DNA of 64,000 nt, taken from NCBI RefSeq assembly GCF_008369915.1, contig NZ_VSRN01000001.1, forward strand, positions 6,754,501-6,818,500, read 5' to 3'. Below are positions 26,790-35,367 of the stretch, in pieces. The notes below the pieces were generated by a model, which saw only the letters and a program-made list of their open reading frames with translations, was not told the DNA's origin and ran no database searches. The position numbers and the translations under genes are program-made. Position 1 is the stretch's first letter, and each line of letters opens with the position of its first letter. Source of the stretch: Dyadobacter sp. UC 10. Its GTDB lineage: Bacteria > Bacteroidota > Bacteroidia > Cytophagales > Spirosomataceae.

Positions 26790-26825
26790 AAGACCCTGCA
26801 AAAATAAAATGTTTTGCAGGGTCTT
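26790..26825 (-). terminator. Terminator after the Gly/Tyr-rich lipoprotein gene
   Basis: AAGACCCTGCAAAA and its exact complement around an 8-base loop; on the minus strand it is followed by CGTTTTAG. Confidence 0.8.
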
Positions 26826-26851
26826 TCACATATGAATTTACTATTTCAACC

Positions 26852-28129
26852 TTATCTTGGCCCTCTTGAAGAAGAACGGGTTGCCCCTCCTCCACTGCCA
26901 CCACCTGACGGTGCGCTGTACGATCTCGAAGGTGCACTAGGCGCACTGTACGTACGTTGTGGCGCACTGTACGATTCACTTCTTGAAGGTGTATAAGTCC
27001 GGCTTGGAGCGCTGTAATCAGACTGGCTCCTTGAAGGAACGTTATATGATGGCTGACTGTAAGTATTACCGCTTCTGGATGAACGTGGCGAAGTGTAGCT
27101 TCCGGTGCTTCCAGTATTCGGCTGAGAGTAAGTGCTGCCTCCTGATTGGCGGGGACGAGAATAGTATACATTGTTACCTTCACCTGCGCCTCTTGATGAG
27201 TAAGTCTCACTGGCTGTTCTGCCACCCGGATTACTTACTGCCCCCCTGTTATAAGTTCTTCCCGATCTTGGCGACGAGTACGTGTCATTTGCAGATATAG
27301 CATTTGACGATCTTCTGCCACCGTTTCTTTCGTTAGAAACCGCCCTTGACCTCGAAGGTGTAGTTCCTGATGCACTGCGAACCCTTCCGTTTGATACAAC
27401 TCGTGGCCCATAGGTTCTTGAAACACCTCTTTCCGCATTGTTAATTACGATAACAGGACGGCTGTAAGCCCATGGAGAATATCCATATCCACCTCCGTAG
27501 AAACCATCATATCCGTAACCGTACATGCCATAACCAAATGGATCATAGCCAAAAGGACTGTATCCGTAGCCCATCATACTACCATAACCCATCATGCCAC
27601 CGTAGCCCATCATACTGCCGTAACCGAATGGAGAATAGCCCCATGGGGAATAGCCGCCCATCATAGAACCCATTCCGAAACCAATATACGGGCTCATTCT
27701 GAATCCATTTCCATACCCGATGCGGAAACCTGCATTCATCATACTTCCAGGCCAGTAAGACCCAATTCCGCCGTAAAATGGACTGATATTGGATGTAGCG
27801 CTGTTGAAGCCATCTACAAAGCCTGCATTGTAGCCTACATCGCTGGATACCGCGCGCTTCACACCACGTGATGTCATGTAGGACTCATCGTAGTAATCTG
27901 CGGTTCCGCTTTCGGCATAATCGCCAGTGTAGCTATAATCGGGATTGTCTGCTCGGGATAGTTCCTGATCTGCACCTCCGTCTCTCGTTACTACCCCCGA
28001 ACCCGGCCCGCCTCCGTAGAGGTCGTCATATCCATCGCCCGAACGTGATACATATTGATTTGAAGTACATCCCCAAGCTCCCAATAAAATTAGCAAAGAC
28101 AAGTGCTTCGCTTTATTGATTGTAATCAT
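26852..28129 (-). CDS. Low-complexity Gly/Tyr/Ser-rich lipoprotein
   Basis: 425 residues, function unknown. A lipoprotein signal peptide ends LGAWGC (Cys21). Three zones follow: an acidic, Tyr/Asp/Gly-rich zone (about 25-125), a Gly-Tyr-Met-Phe repeat zone (about 130-235) with units such as SMMGYG and SPFGYDPFGYG, and a Ser/Arg/Pro/Tyr-rich basic tail (about 240-425) with many SAPSR- and YSAP-like units. The composition suggests a disordered, self-associating or cell-surface matrix protein; this is inference. It is divergent from proS. Confidence 0.7.
   Translation of the reverse strand: MITINKAKHLSLLILLGAWGCTSNQYVSRSGDGYDDLYGGGPGSGVVTRDGGADQELSRADNPDYSYTGDYAESGTADYYDESYMTSRGVKRAVSSDVGYNAGFVDGFNSATSNISPFYGGIGSYWPGSMMNAGFRIGYGNGFRMSPYIGFGMGSMMGGYSPWGYSPFGYGSMMGYGGMMGYGSMMGYGYSPFGYDPFGYGMYGYGYDGFYGGGYGYSPWAYSRPVIVINNAERGVSRTYGPRVVSNGRVRSASGTTPSRSRAVSNERNGGRRSSNAISANDTYSSPRSGRTYNRGAVSNPGGRTASETYSSRGAGEGNNVYYSRPRQSGGSTYSQPNTGSTGSYTSPRSSRSGNTYSQPSYNVPSRSQSDYSAPSRTYTPSRSESYSAPQRTYSAPSAPSRSYSAPSGGGSGGGATRSSSRGPR
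27540..27665. repeat. Short tandem repeats inside the lipoprotein gene
   Basis: Near-repeats of AGCCCATCATACTACCATA, about 24 bases per unit, encode the SMMGYG-type units. Such repeats can change copy number by slippage. Confidence 0.7.
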
Positions 28130-28237
28130 GGCTTAAAAGGATTAAAAGTTTGTTGCTAATATAGCTATAAATTCCGTTCCATACTAGTATGTAAACGCCT
28201 GTTACATGACATTAATTCCAAAGTTAACATAAAAAAC

Positions 28238-28245
28238 TATCTTTG
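28238..28245 (+). promoter_or_regulatory. -7 box of proS
   Basis: TATCTTTG matches TAnnTTTG, 66 bases before the start. The -33 region has no TTG. Confidence 0.45.
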
Positions 28246-28310
28246 CAACTCCCCGAAATTCACGCGGTTTATAACAATATACTCCATTTCAATTACAAAA
28301 AAATCCTAAT

Positions 28311-29786
28311 ATGAGTAAATCCCTGCCAACACGGAGTGAAAACTATTCCGAATGGTACAATGAACTGGTAAAAAGAGCAGATCTCGCCGAAAATTCTGCA
28401 GTGAGAGGCTGTATGGTGATCAAACCTTACGGCTATTCTATCTGGGAAAAAATGCAGCGTGCACTGGATGATATGTTTAAGGAAACCGGTCACACAAACG
28501 CCTATTTTCCGCTCTTTATCCCGAAATCATACCTCAGTAAAGAAGCGTCACACGTAGAAGGATTTGCTAAAGAGTGCGCAGTGGTCACGCATTACAGGTT
28601 GAAAAACGATCCCGACGGAAAGGGTGTGATTGTAGACCCGGATGCCAAACTGGAAGAAGAGCTCATCGTTCGGCCTACCTCAGAAACCGTGATATGGAGC
28701 ACCTACAAAAACTGGATTCAATCTTACCGGGACCTGCCGCTGCTGATCAATCAATGGGCTAATGTGGTACGCTGGGAAATGCGGACGCGTCTGTTTCTGC
28801 GTACTGCCGAGTTTTTGTGGCAGGAAGGACATACCGCTCACGCAACTGCCCAGGAGGCAATTGCAGAAAGTGAGCAAATGCTTGAAGTGTACGCGACTTT
28901 CGCAGAAGAATGGATGGCCTTGCCGGTTGTAAAAGGTGTAAAAACAGCAAACGAAAGATTCGCGGGTGCCGAAAACACTTATTGTATCGAAGCATTGATG
29001 CAGGACGGAAAAGCACTGCAAGCCGGAACTTCCCATTTTTTAGGGCAAAACTTCGCGAATGCTTTTGATGTGAAATTCCAGGACAAGGAAGGAAAGCTTG
29101 AATATGTATGGGGAACTTCCTGGGGTGTAAGCACCAGGCTGATGGGCGCGCTCATCATGGCGCATTCGGATGATAGCGGACTGGTACTCCCTCCCAAACT
29201 GGCGCCGATACAAGTAGTGATCGTACCAATCTATAAAAATGACGAGCAGCTAGAGCAAATTTCCCAAAAGGTGGATGAAATTACCAGGCAGCTTAAAAAA
29301 ATGGGTATCTCGGTAAAATACGATTCAAATGACGCTTACAAGCCGGGATATAAATTTGCTGAATACGAATTGAAAGGTGTGCCAGTAAGATTGGCGCTGG
29401 GCGGACGTGACCTGGAAAACGGGACCATAGAAGTGGCTCGCCGTGATACTAAAACCAAAGAAACGGTAAGCCTGGAAGGTATTGCAGATCACATTAAATC
29501 GCTTCTTGACAATATTCAGGAATCCATTTACAAGAAGGCATTGGCATTCCGTGAGGAAAACACATTCAAGGTAGATACTTTCGAAGAATTCAATCAGGTA
29601 CTTGATACGAAGGGTGGATTTATCCTGGCACATTGGGACGGAACTTCCGAAACGGAAGAGAAGATCAAAGAAGAAACCAAGGCTACTATACGCTGTATTC
29701 CTCTTAATCGTGAGGAAGAGAGTGGTGCCTGCATTTATTCCGGCAAACCATCGGCGGGCCGGGTAGTTTTTGCGCGGGCATATTAA
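28311..29786 (+). CDS. proS: Prolyl-tRNA synthetase, archaeal/eukaryal type
   Basis: Charges tRNA-Pro. 491 residues, shorter than the usual 570-residue bacterial enzyme because the editing insertion is missing. RPTSETVIWSTYKNWI, RWEMRTRLFLRTAEF and LWQEGHTAHAT are class II catalytic motifs of the archaeal/eukaryal group; residues about 285-380 are the anticodon-binding domain, and the extra C-terminal domain ends with the typical Ala-Tyr. The slyD-like gene follows after 61 bases. Confidence 0.95.
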   Translation: MSKSLPTRSENYSEWYNELVKRADLAENSAVRGCMVIKPYGYSIWEKMQRALDDMFKETGHTNAYFPLFIPKSYLSKEASHVEGFAKECAVVTHYRLKNDPDGKGVIVDPDAKLEEELIVRPTSETVIWSTYKNWIQSYRDLPLLINQWANVVRWEMRTRLFLRTAEFLWQEGHTAHATAQEAIAESEQMLEVYATFAEEWMALPVVKGVKTANERFAGAENTYCIEALMQDGKALQAGTSHFLGQNFANAFDVKFQDKEGKLEYVWGTSWGVSTRLMGALIMAHSDDSGLVLPPKLAPIQVVIVPIYKNDEQLEQISQKVDEITRQLKKMGISVKYDSNDAYKPGYKFAEYELKGVPVRLALGGRDLENGTIEVARRDTKTKETVSLEGIADHIKSLLDNIQESIYKKALAFREENTFKVDTFEEFNQVLDTKGGFILAHWDGTSETEEKIKEETKATIRCIPLNREEESGACIYSGKPSAGRVVFARAY

Positions 29787-29847
29787 TTTTACAAATAATC
29801 CAGTACAATCAGGAAACTGATTTTTTTTAACCATAAGACCAGAAACA

Positions 29848-30276
29848 ATGAAGCAGGCGCAGGCAGGAGACAACGTACAGGTACACTACAAAGGAACACT
29901 ACCCGACGGACAATTATTCGATTCATCGGAAGGACGCGATCCGCTCAACTTTCAGTTGGGAAGCGGACAGGTCATCAAAGGTTTTGACGACGGGGTTACC
30001 GGTATGGAAGTAGGTGATAAGAAGACAATCCATATCCCGAATGCGGAAGCTTATGGTCCCGTAAATGAAGATATGATTATCAATTTTGATCGCAAGCAAA
30101 TTCCGTCAGACATCCCCCTGGAAATCGGCGGCACGCTTAATATGCATCAGGATGGCGGGCAGGTCATACAGGTTATTGTAAGGGAGGTAACCGAAGATTC
30201 GGTTATCCTCGATGCAAATCACCCGCTAGCCGGTCAGGATCTCATATTTGAACTTGAACTCGTAGGAATTAACTAG
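29848..30276 (+). CDS. FKBP-type peptidyl-prolyl isomerase (SlyD-like)
   Basis: 142 residues. FKBP core with LPDGQLFDSSEGRDPLNFQL and VIKGFDDGVTGMEVGDKKT, and an inserted-in-flap chaperone domain (about 70-120, ending NHPLAGQDLIFELEL), the SlyD arrangement. The His/Cys-rich metal-binding tail of E. coli SlyD is absent. Expected roles are proline isomerisation and holdase activity in the cytoplasm. Confidence 0.92.
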   Translation: MKQAQAGDNVQVHYKGTLPDGQLFDSSEGRDPLNFQLGSGQVIKGFDDGVTGMEVGDKKTIHIPNAEAYGPVNEDMIINFDRKQIPSDIPLEIGGTLNMHQDGGQVIQVIVREVTEDSVILDANHPLAGQDLIFELELVGIN

Positions 30277-30284
30277 CAAAACGA

Positions 30285-30315
30285 AACGGACCGGCAATTA
30301 ACCGGTCCGTTCTCT
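30285..30315. terminator. Bidirectional terminator
   Basis: AACGGACCGG and CCGGTCCGTT pair around a 7-base loop between the convergent FKBP and AlbA_2 genes, followed by TCTCTT. Confidence 0.8.
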
Positions 30316-30944
30316 TATTCAGTCCATTTCAGGCTAAACGCTTCCGGCCTTGTCCCTGGTATTTTCAATAGGATTTGCCTCGCTGCAAGATCGTGTAACA
30401 TCCTGTCGGCACGTTTTTCTGAGATATTGATCATTTTGGAAAACATTTTTGCACTTACTGCATCCGCCGATTTCAGGTAAGCAATAAGTGATTTCACATG
30501 CCTGGAAGCAAGCAGCTTTTCTGTTTCCAAATTGTCCGAATTGTAAAGCAATAGCTTGGGAATGGGTACGCTTTTGTCCTTAACACGAATATAAATCGTA
30601 CGGGCTCCCCGCTCGCCTACGACATAATGAGGCTTTTCAGCACTTTCCTGCACGAACACCAGCATCACCTGCTTCCCATCGATCCGCTCAGACTTTATCT
30701 GAATGTGTATTCTCGGTTCAATAAAGTCCAGGCTGGCCTTTTCAAGTTTTTGCAGCTCCGCGAGCTCAGAGCTCACTCCGGTAACTATTCCCGAATCAGC
30801 CACTCCGATCATCAATATTCCGCCGGAAGTATTTGCAAACGAAACGATCGTCCGGGCAATTTTCGCCGGATTGTCGATCCTGCGTTTGAATTCAATGCTT
30901 AATCCCTCTCCCGCACTGATAATCTCTCCAATACTTTTAATCAT
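30315..30944 (-). CDS. AlbA_2 (Schlafen-type) domain protein
   Basis: 209 residues. Residues about 8-115 are an AlbA_2 domain (LSIEFKRRIDNPAKIARTIV, then FANTSGGILMIGVADSG), once called a divergent AAA domain and now linked to nucleic-acid binding or nuclease activity in Schlafen-like proteins. The C-terminal 60 residues look like a winged helix (FSKMINISEKRADRMLHDL). It follows dprA by three bases and may be translationally linked to it. Confidence 0.8.
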   Translation of the reverse strand: MIKSIGEIISAGEGLSIEFKRRIDNPAKIARTIVSFANTSGGILMIGVADSGIVTGVSSELAELQKLEKASLDFIEPRIHIQIKSERIDGKQVMLVFVQESAEKPHYVVGERGARTIYIRVKDKSVPIPKLLLYNSDNLETEKLLASRHVKSLIAYLKSADAVSAKMFSKMINISEKRADRMLHDLAARQILLKIPGTRPEAFSLKWTE

Positions 30945-30947
30945 TCA

Positions 30948-32069
30948 TTAAATAAGACTATATTTTTTGCCGGGCAACGATTTGATCATTCCCTGAAACT
31001 CTAGGTTTAACAATAATGTCGCCAATTTGTTCAAATGCATGCCTGAATGCCATGCCAGTTCGTCAATCTGAGTGGTGCCTTTCTGCTTAAGCATCGAAAG
31101 AATCTGCCCCTCATCCTGTGTGAATCCATCGAAACTCAGCGACAGGCTCTTCGGGGTGGGCTTGTCAGCGGCCGCTTCGAGCACCCAGCCGAGTGCGTTT
31201 ATAAAATCATCCACTGAAGTAAAAATGGATGCCTTGTGGTCTCTGATCAAACCATTGCAGCCCTCGGACTGGGTATTTCCAATCATACCGGGAACTGCAT
31301 ACACCTCCCGATGATAGTTTTGCGCAAACTCGACTGTAATCAGACTCCCTCCTTTTTTACCGGATTCGATCACGATAACAACATCACTTAATCCGGCAAT
31401 AATGCGGTTTCTGGCCGGAAAACGCATAAAATCTGGTTTGGTTTCCAGCGGGTTTTCGGTTACCAACCCTCCGTTGTGCTGCATGTCCAATGCTGTCTTT
31501 TTGTGAGCGGCAGGGTAGATCACATCTATGCCGCTTGCCATTACGCCAATTGTTTGCAAATTATGCTGCAGGCTTGCGCGGTGAGCAACTATGTCCACTC
31601 CATAAGCAAGTCCACTCACGATCAGCGCATTATATGGTTGTAATTCGCGAATGATTGATTCGGTTACCGATTTCCCATATTCACTAACCTGCCTCGTGCC
31701 AACAATCCCAACCGCCCTGCCGGCATTAAAATTGAAATTACCTTTTGAGTAAAGTGCGATCGGAGCGTCGTAGAGTGGCTTTAATCGGAGCGGATAAGTG
31801 GAATCTGTGAAAAAATGAAGCCCGATTCCCAATTTGCGGCAATTTTCGAATTCTGCCGCTGCATCGCTCATTTGATATTTGGTTAAAATCGCTTTAACCA
31901 CCTTTTCTCCCACACCCGGAATTCTGATAAGCTTCTTGTAGTCAGCTTTGAAGACGTTTTTTGCACTGCCGCAATAGCTGATCAGTTGACGAATCGTTAC
32001 CGAGCCTACTCCCGGAGTGCGCATCAGGGCGAGTATACAGATTTCTTCCGTTTCTGGGGTTTGATTCAT
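30948..32069 (-). CDS. dprA: DNA-processing protein DprA
   Basis: Loads RecA on incoming single-stranded DNA during natural transformation. 373 residues from ATG 32069; a longer frame from 32141 adds 24 unlikely residues. Domains: N-terminal helix-hairpin-helix (GVGSVTIRQLI and IPGVGEKVV), the Rossmann-fold core (GIVGTRQVSEYG, VSGLAYGVDIVAH, PARNRIIAGL, GKKGGSLITVEFA), and a C-terminal winged-helix domain. Cotranscribed with the AlbA_2 gene. No other competence gene is in the window. Confidence 0.94.
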   Translation of the reverse strand: MNQTPETEEICILALMRTPGVGSVTIRQLISYCGSAKNVFKADYKKLIRIPGVGEKVVKAILTKYQMSDAAAEFENCRKLGIGLHFFTDSTYPLRLKPLYDAPIALYSKGNFNFNAGRAVGIVGTRQVSEYGKSVTESIIRELQPYNALIVSGLAYGVDIVAHRASLQHNLQTIGVMASGIDVIYPAAHKKTALDMQHNGGLVTENPLETKPDFMRFPARNRIIAGLSDVVIVIESGKKGGSLITVEFAQNYHREVYAVPGMIGNTQSEGCNGLIRDHKASIFTSVDDFINALGWVLEAAADKPTPKSLSLSFDGFTQDEGQILSMLKQKGTTQIDELAWHSGMHLNKLATLLLNLEFQGMIKSLPGKKYSLI

Positions 32070-32190
32070 GTTTGTTAGTGTGTTTTTGTGTAAAACTGAA
32101 CGGGCTAAGCCGCACGAAACGCTTGGCATGCATTTTGTCAATATACGTCAATAGTTAACTTAAAACAATTACAATTTCCCCAGTACATAT

Positions 32191-34014
32191 ATGGAAAATT
32201 TTGACGCCGATGCCACCGAAATTTTGGCTTCTTTTCAAGGAATGGGAGCAGTATGTTATCCCGAAGGCGTGCATTACCGGGTTTGGGCTCCGCATGCCGG
32301 GCAAGTCTCTGTAATCGGCACTTTTAATAACTGGGATGTAAATGCCAATCCCCTGCAGTCCGAAGAGAATGGTTATTGGGCAGCGCTGATCGACAACTCC
32401 AAAGAAGGCGATGAGTACAAATTCTACCTACAAACACCTTTTGGCGATTTTCACAGAAATGATCCCTATGCGCTGAAAATGACGAATTCAGCCGGCAATT
32501 GCATTGTATACAATCATGCATCTTTCGAGTGGCACGATTTCGACTTTCAGATTTCAAGCTGGCACGAAATCGTCATTTATGAATTGCACATCGGCACATT
32601 TCATGTGAAGGAAAAAGATCAGGTAGGTACGTTTTATACAGCCATCGAAAAACTACCCTATCTCAAAGAAATGGGCTTCAATGCCGTTGAGCTTATGCCC
32701 TGTGCCGAATTTCCCGGTTCACGCTCCTGGGGTTATAATCCTGCAAACCCGTTTTCCATCGAAGCCGACTACGGTGGCCCGGATGGTCTCAAGGCGTTCG
32801 TTCAGGCCGCACATGAAGCCGGAATCGCAGTTATTTTAGATGTGGTTTATAATCATTTTGGCCCTTCGGATATGGATTTATGGCAATTTGATGGTTGGTC
32901 TGAAAATGGCGGCGGCGGGATCTACTTTTATAACGACTGGAAAGCCGAAACGCCCTGGGGCAATACCCGGCCAGACTACGGCCGGGGAGAAGTCCGTCAG
33001 TACATTCGCGACAACGCATTAATGTGGTTGAAAGAATACCGGGTCGACGGATTAAGAATGGATATGGTACCCTATATCCGCAATGTGAAGGCAGACGGAA
33101 ATCCGGGTAACGATATTCAGGAAGGGATTTCACTGATGCAATGGATCAATAAAGATATTCGTGAAAACTACCCGAATTGTATCACGATCGCCGAGGATAT
33201 GCATTCACTTGATTTCATTACCAATTCGGTTGAAAATGGCGGACTGGGCTACGGATCACAGTGGGATGCGGAGTTTGTCCATACAGTGCGGGATGCGATT
33301 ATTGTCGCTAATGATCAGGAAAGGGACATGGAAAAGGTTGTCCAGGCAATCACCTACAAATACAATACTGATTCTTTTCAACGCATTATTTACACCGAAT
33401 CTCACGATGAAGTCTCAAATGGCCAGGCACGTGTTGCCGAGGAAATTGCAGACGGTGACGTTAATAATTGGTATTCCAAAAAACGGGCTGCATTAGGTGT
33501 AGCACTGGTGATGACAACGCCCGGAATACCGATGATCTTCCAGGGGCAACCCCTATTGGAAGATAAATGGTTTTCAGACAGTGATCCGATTGACTGGTCG
33601 AGGCTGGAAAAATTCAGGGGCTTTGCAAATCTGCACCGGGACCTGATCCATATCCGGAGAAACTGGTTCGGTGTCACAAAAGGCCTGCAAGGGCAAAATG
33701 TTCACATCGTACGCTCAGATAACGATAAAAAACTGATCGCAATGCACCGGTGGAGCGACGGTGGCCCAAAAGATAGCGTTATGATTATCCTGAATTTTTC
33801 GACAGAAACATTTTCGGATTACAAACTTGGTTTTCCAAGAGCTGGAAAGTGGCACCTGCGATTTAACAGCGACAATGAATCCTATGACTCAGACTTTTCA
33901 CATGTGGGAGTTGCTGACATAGAAACCGGAGACGGTGAATTCGATGATTTCCCGGTTTATGCTTCATTGAATATTCCGCCCTACTCCGCGTTGATATTTT
34001 CCCAGGAAGACTGA
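32191..34014 (+). CDS. GH13 alpha-amylase family enzyme, GlgB-like
   Basis: 607 residues. N-terminal CBM48/E-set domain (about 20-110, HYRVWAPHAGQVSVIGTFNNW split), then a GH13 barrel: DVVYNHFGP, DGLRMDM with the nucleophile Asp291, TIAEDM with the acid Glu335, and ESHDE; then a C-terminal beta domain. The layout fits a 1,4-alpha-glucan branching enzyme; the length is a little short and the catalytic region also resembles maltooligosyl-trehalose trehalohydrolase. No glycogen synthase or trehalose gene is adjacent, so the exact reaction is open. Confidence 0.85.
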   Translation: MENFDADATEILASFQGMGAVCYPEGVHYRVWAPHAGQVSVIGTFNNWDVNANPLQSEENGYWAALIDNSKEGDEYKFYLQTPFGDFHRNDPYALKMTNSAGNCIVYNHASFEWHDFDFQISSWHEIVIYELHIGTFHVKEKDQVGTFYTAIEKLPYLKEMGFNAVELMPCAEFPGSRSWGYNPANPFSIEADYGGPDGLKAFVQAAHEAGIAVILDVVYNHFGPSDMDLWQFDGWSENGGGGIYFYNDWKAETPWGNTRPDYGRGEVRQYIRDNALMWLKEYRVDGLRMDMVPYIRNVKADGNPGNDIQEGISLMQWINKDIRENYPNCITIAEDMHSLDFITNSVENGGLGYGSQWDAEFVHTVRDAIIVANDQERDMEKVVQAITYKYNTDSFQRIIYTESHDEVSNGQARVAEEIADGDVNNWYSKKRAALGVALVMTTPGIPMIFQGQPLLEDKWFSDSDPIDWSRLEKFRGFANLHRDLIHIRRNWFGVTKGLQGQNVHIVRSDNDKKLIAMHRWSDGGPKDSVMIILNFSTETFSDYKLGFPRAGKWHLRFNSDNESYDSDFSHVGVADIETGDGEFDDFPVYASLNIPPYSALIFSQED

Positions 34015-34024
34015 TCAGGATCGG

Positions 34025-34053
34025 ACAAAGCCAGGTTTATAGCCTGGCTTTGT
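34025..34053. terminator. Bidirectional terminator
   Basis: ACAAAGCCAGG and CCTGGCTTTGT pair perfectly around a 7-base loop between the GH13 gene and the convergent lepB; the right arm touches the lepB stop codon. Confidence 0.85.
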
Positions 34054-35231
34054 TACCCGATTATCCTGAAAACCCGATCCCACCTGATTTTCCTAAGAAA
34101 ACTGGTTGGATTGGGATCAATAGACATCCATACAAATGCTGCCTTTCCGACGATATGATCTTTTGGCACGAAGCCCCAATAGCGCGAATCCGCCGAATCG
34201 TGCCTGTTGTCGCCCATCATAAAATAATAGTCCTGCTTGAAAGTGTAGCTTTCCAGCACTTTTCCGTCTTGTAAAACACGGCCATTTTCAATTATTACCC
34301 GCTCATTTCCGTCATAATTCCGGATAATCTCTCCATACAAAGCTGAGTTAATCTCATCCAGTTTTACCGTCATTCCTTTTTTAGGAATCAGGATCGGACC
34401 ATAGTTATCCTTATTCCAATTGGTGCGATCAGAGCCGGGAAACAAAAAGGGTTCCTTTAATCCTTTGTCAAGGAGGATCGGATCTACCCTTTGTACGAAA
34501 TCGTAGGTTTTGAGTTTTGTAACAATGTCAGCGGTTGTTTTCACGATGTAGCCAAACTGATCATTTGCCGATATACTGTCACCGAAAGTTTCCGTGAATT
34601 GCGCATAGTCAGTTACTCCGTTTTTGTGAAATATATTTTCTTCGTTTACCTGCGTAGTTGTGGAAACGAAATATTCATTTTGAAGCCTTGGTGGATTTTG
34701 CATCGGATTACCATTGACAAAAACCTGCCCGGCTTTAACTTCGAGCCGATCTCCGGCAATAGCTACGCACCTTTTAATATAGTTTGAACGCAGGTCCACG
34801 GGATGTGGATGAAGGTCAGGCAACACGTTGCTGTACTTTTGATAAGCACCCGGGTGCTCTACCGGCAGGTTACAAACCACCACATCGCCGTTTTTTACAT
34901 CTGAAAACCCGGGCAGCCGAAACTGCGGCAGCTGGATCCAGTCGAGATAAGAAGGTATCTGCGTTCCCCATACCGTCTGGTGTGTAAGCGGGACTTGTAG
35001 CGGAGTTACCGGAGTGGTCGTTCCATAATGCAGCCTGCTGACGAACAGGTAGTCGCCCACAAGCAGGCTATTCTCCATTGAAGGAGTCGGAATTACAAAT
35101 GCGCTGAAAAACAACCATCTGATTATCGTAGCAGCAGTTACCGCAAACAATATCGAATCGAACCACTCACGGAATACCGACTTTTTCTTTGGTTCTTTTT
35201 TTGATCTGGGAGCTGCTTCAATGACTGCCAT
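34053..35231 (-). CDS. lepB: Signal peptidase I (copy 1)
   Basis: Cleaves signal peptides of exported proteins at the periplasmic face. 392 residues from ATG 35231. Membrane helix about 25-45, catalytic Ser51 in IPTPSMENSLLVGD and Lys153 in NYIKRCVAIAGD, then MMGDNRHDSADSRYWG near the C-terminus. Both copies carry an insertion of about 130 residues between box D and box E, absent in E. coli LepB. Compared with copy 2 it has an extra HPGAYQKYSNVLPDLHP segment. Last gene of the parA run, but 136 bases and a terminator separate it from copy 2. Confidence 0.93.
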   Translation of the reverse strand: MAVIEAAPRSKKEPKKKSVFREWFDSILFAVTAATIIRWLFFSAFVIPTPSMENSLLVGDYLFVSRLHYGTTTPVTPLQVPLTHQTVWGTQIPSYLDWIQLPQFRLPGFSDVKNGDVVVCNLPVEHPGAYQKYSNVLPDLHPHPVDLRSNYIKRCVAIAGDRLEVKAGQVFVNGNPMQNPPRLQNEYFVSTTTQVNEENIFHKNGVTDYAQFTETFGDSISANDQFGYIVKTTADIVTKLKTYDFVQRVDPILLDKGLKEPFLFPGSDRTNWNKDNYGPILIPKKGMTVKLDEINSALYGEIIRNYDGNERVIIENGRVLQDGKVLESYTFKQDYYFMMGDNRHDSADSRYWGFVPKDHIVGKAAFVWMSIDPNPTSFLRKIRWDRVFRIIG

Positions 35232-35323
35232 TTGTCGGATACCGATTTCTATTGATATGCAAGATACAATGCCATCAATAAACAACAAATTTATATATTA
35301 TATTTTTTTATATATACAAAAAA

Positions 35324-35351
35324 AAGGTAAGGCCATTTGCCTTACCCTTTT
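35324..35351 (-). terminator. Terminator of lepB copy 2
   Basis: Minus strand: GGTAAGGC, loop AAAT, GGCCTTACC, then TTTTTTTT. Confidence 0.85.
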
Positions 35352-35367
35352 GTCAAACGCTATTCTG

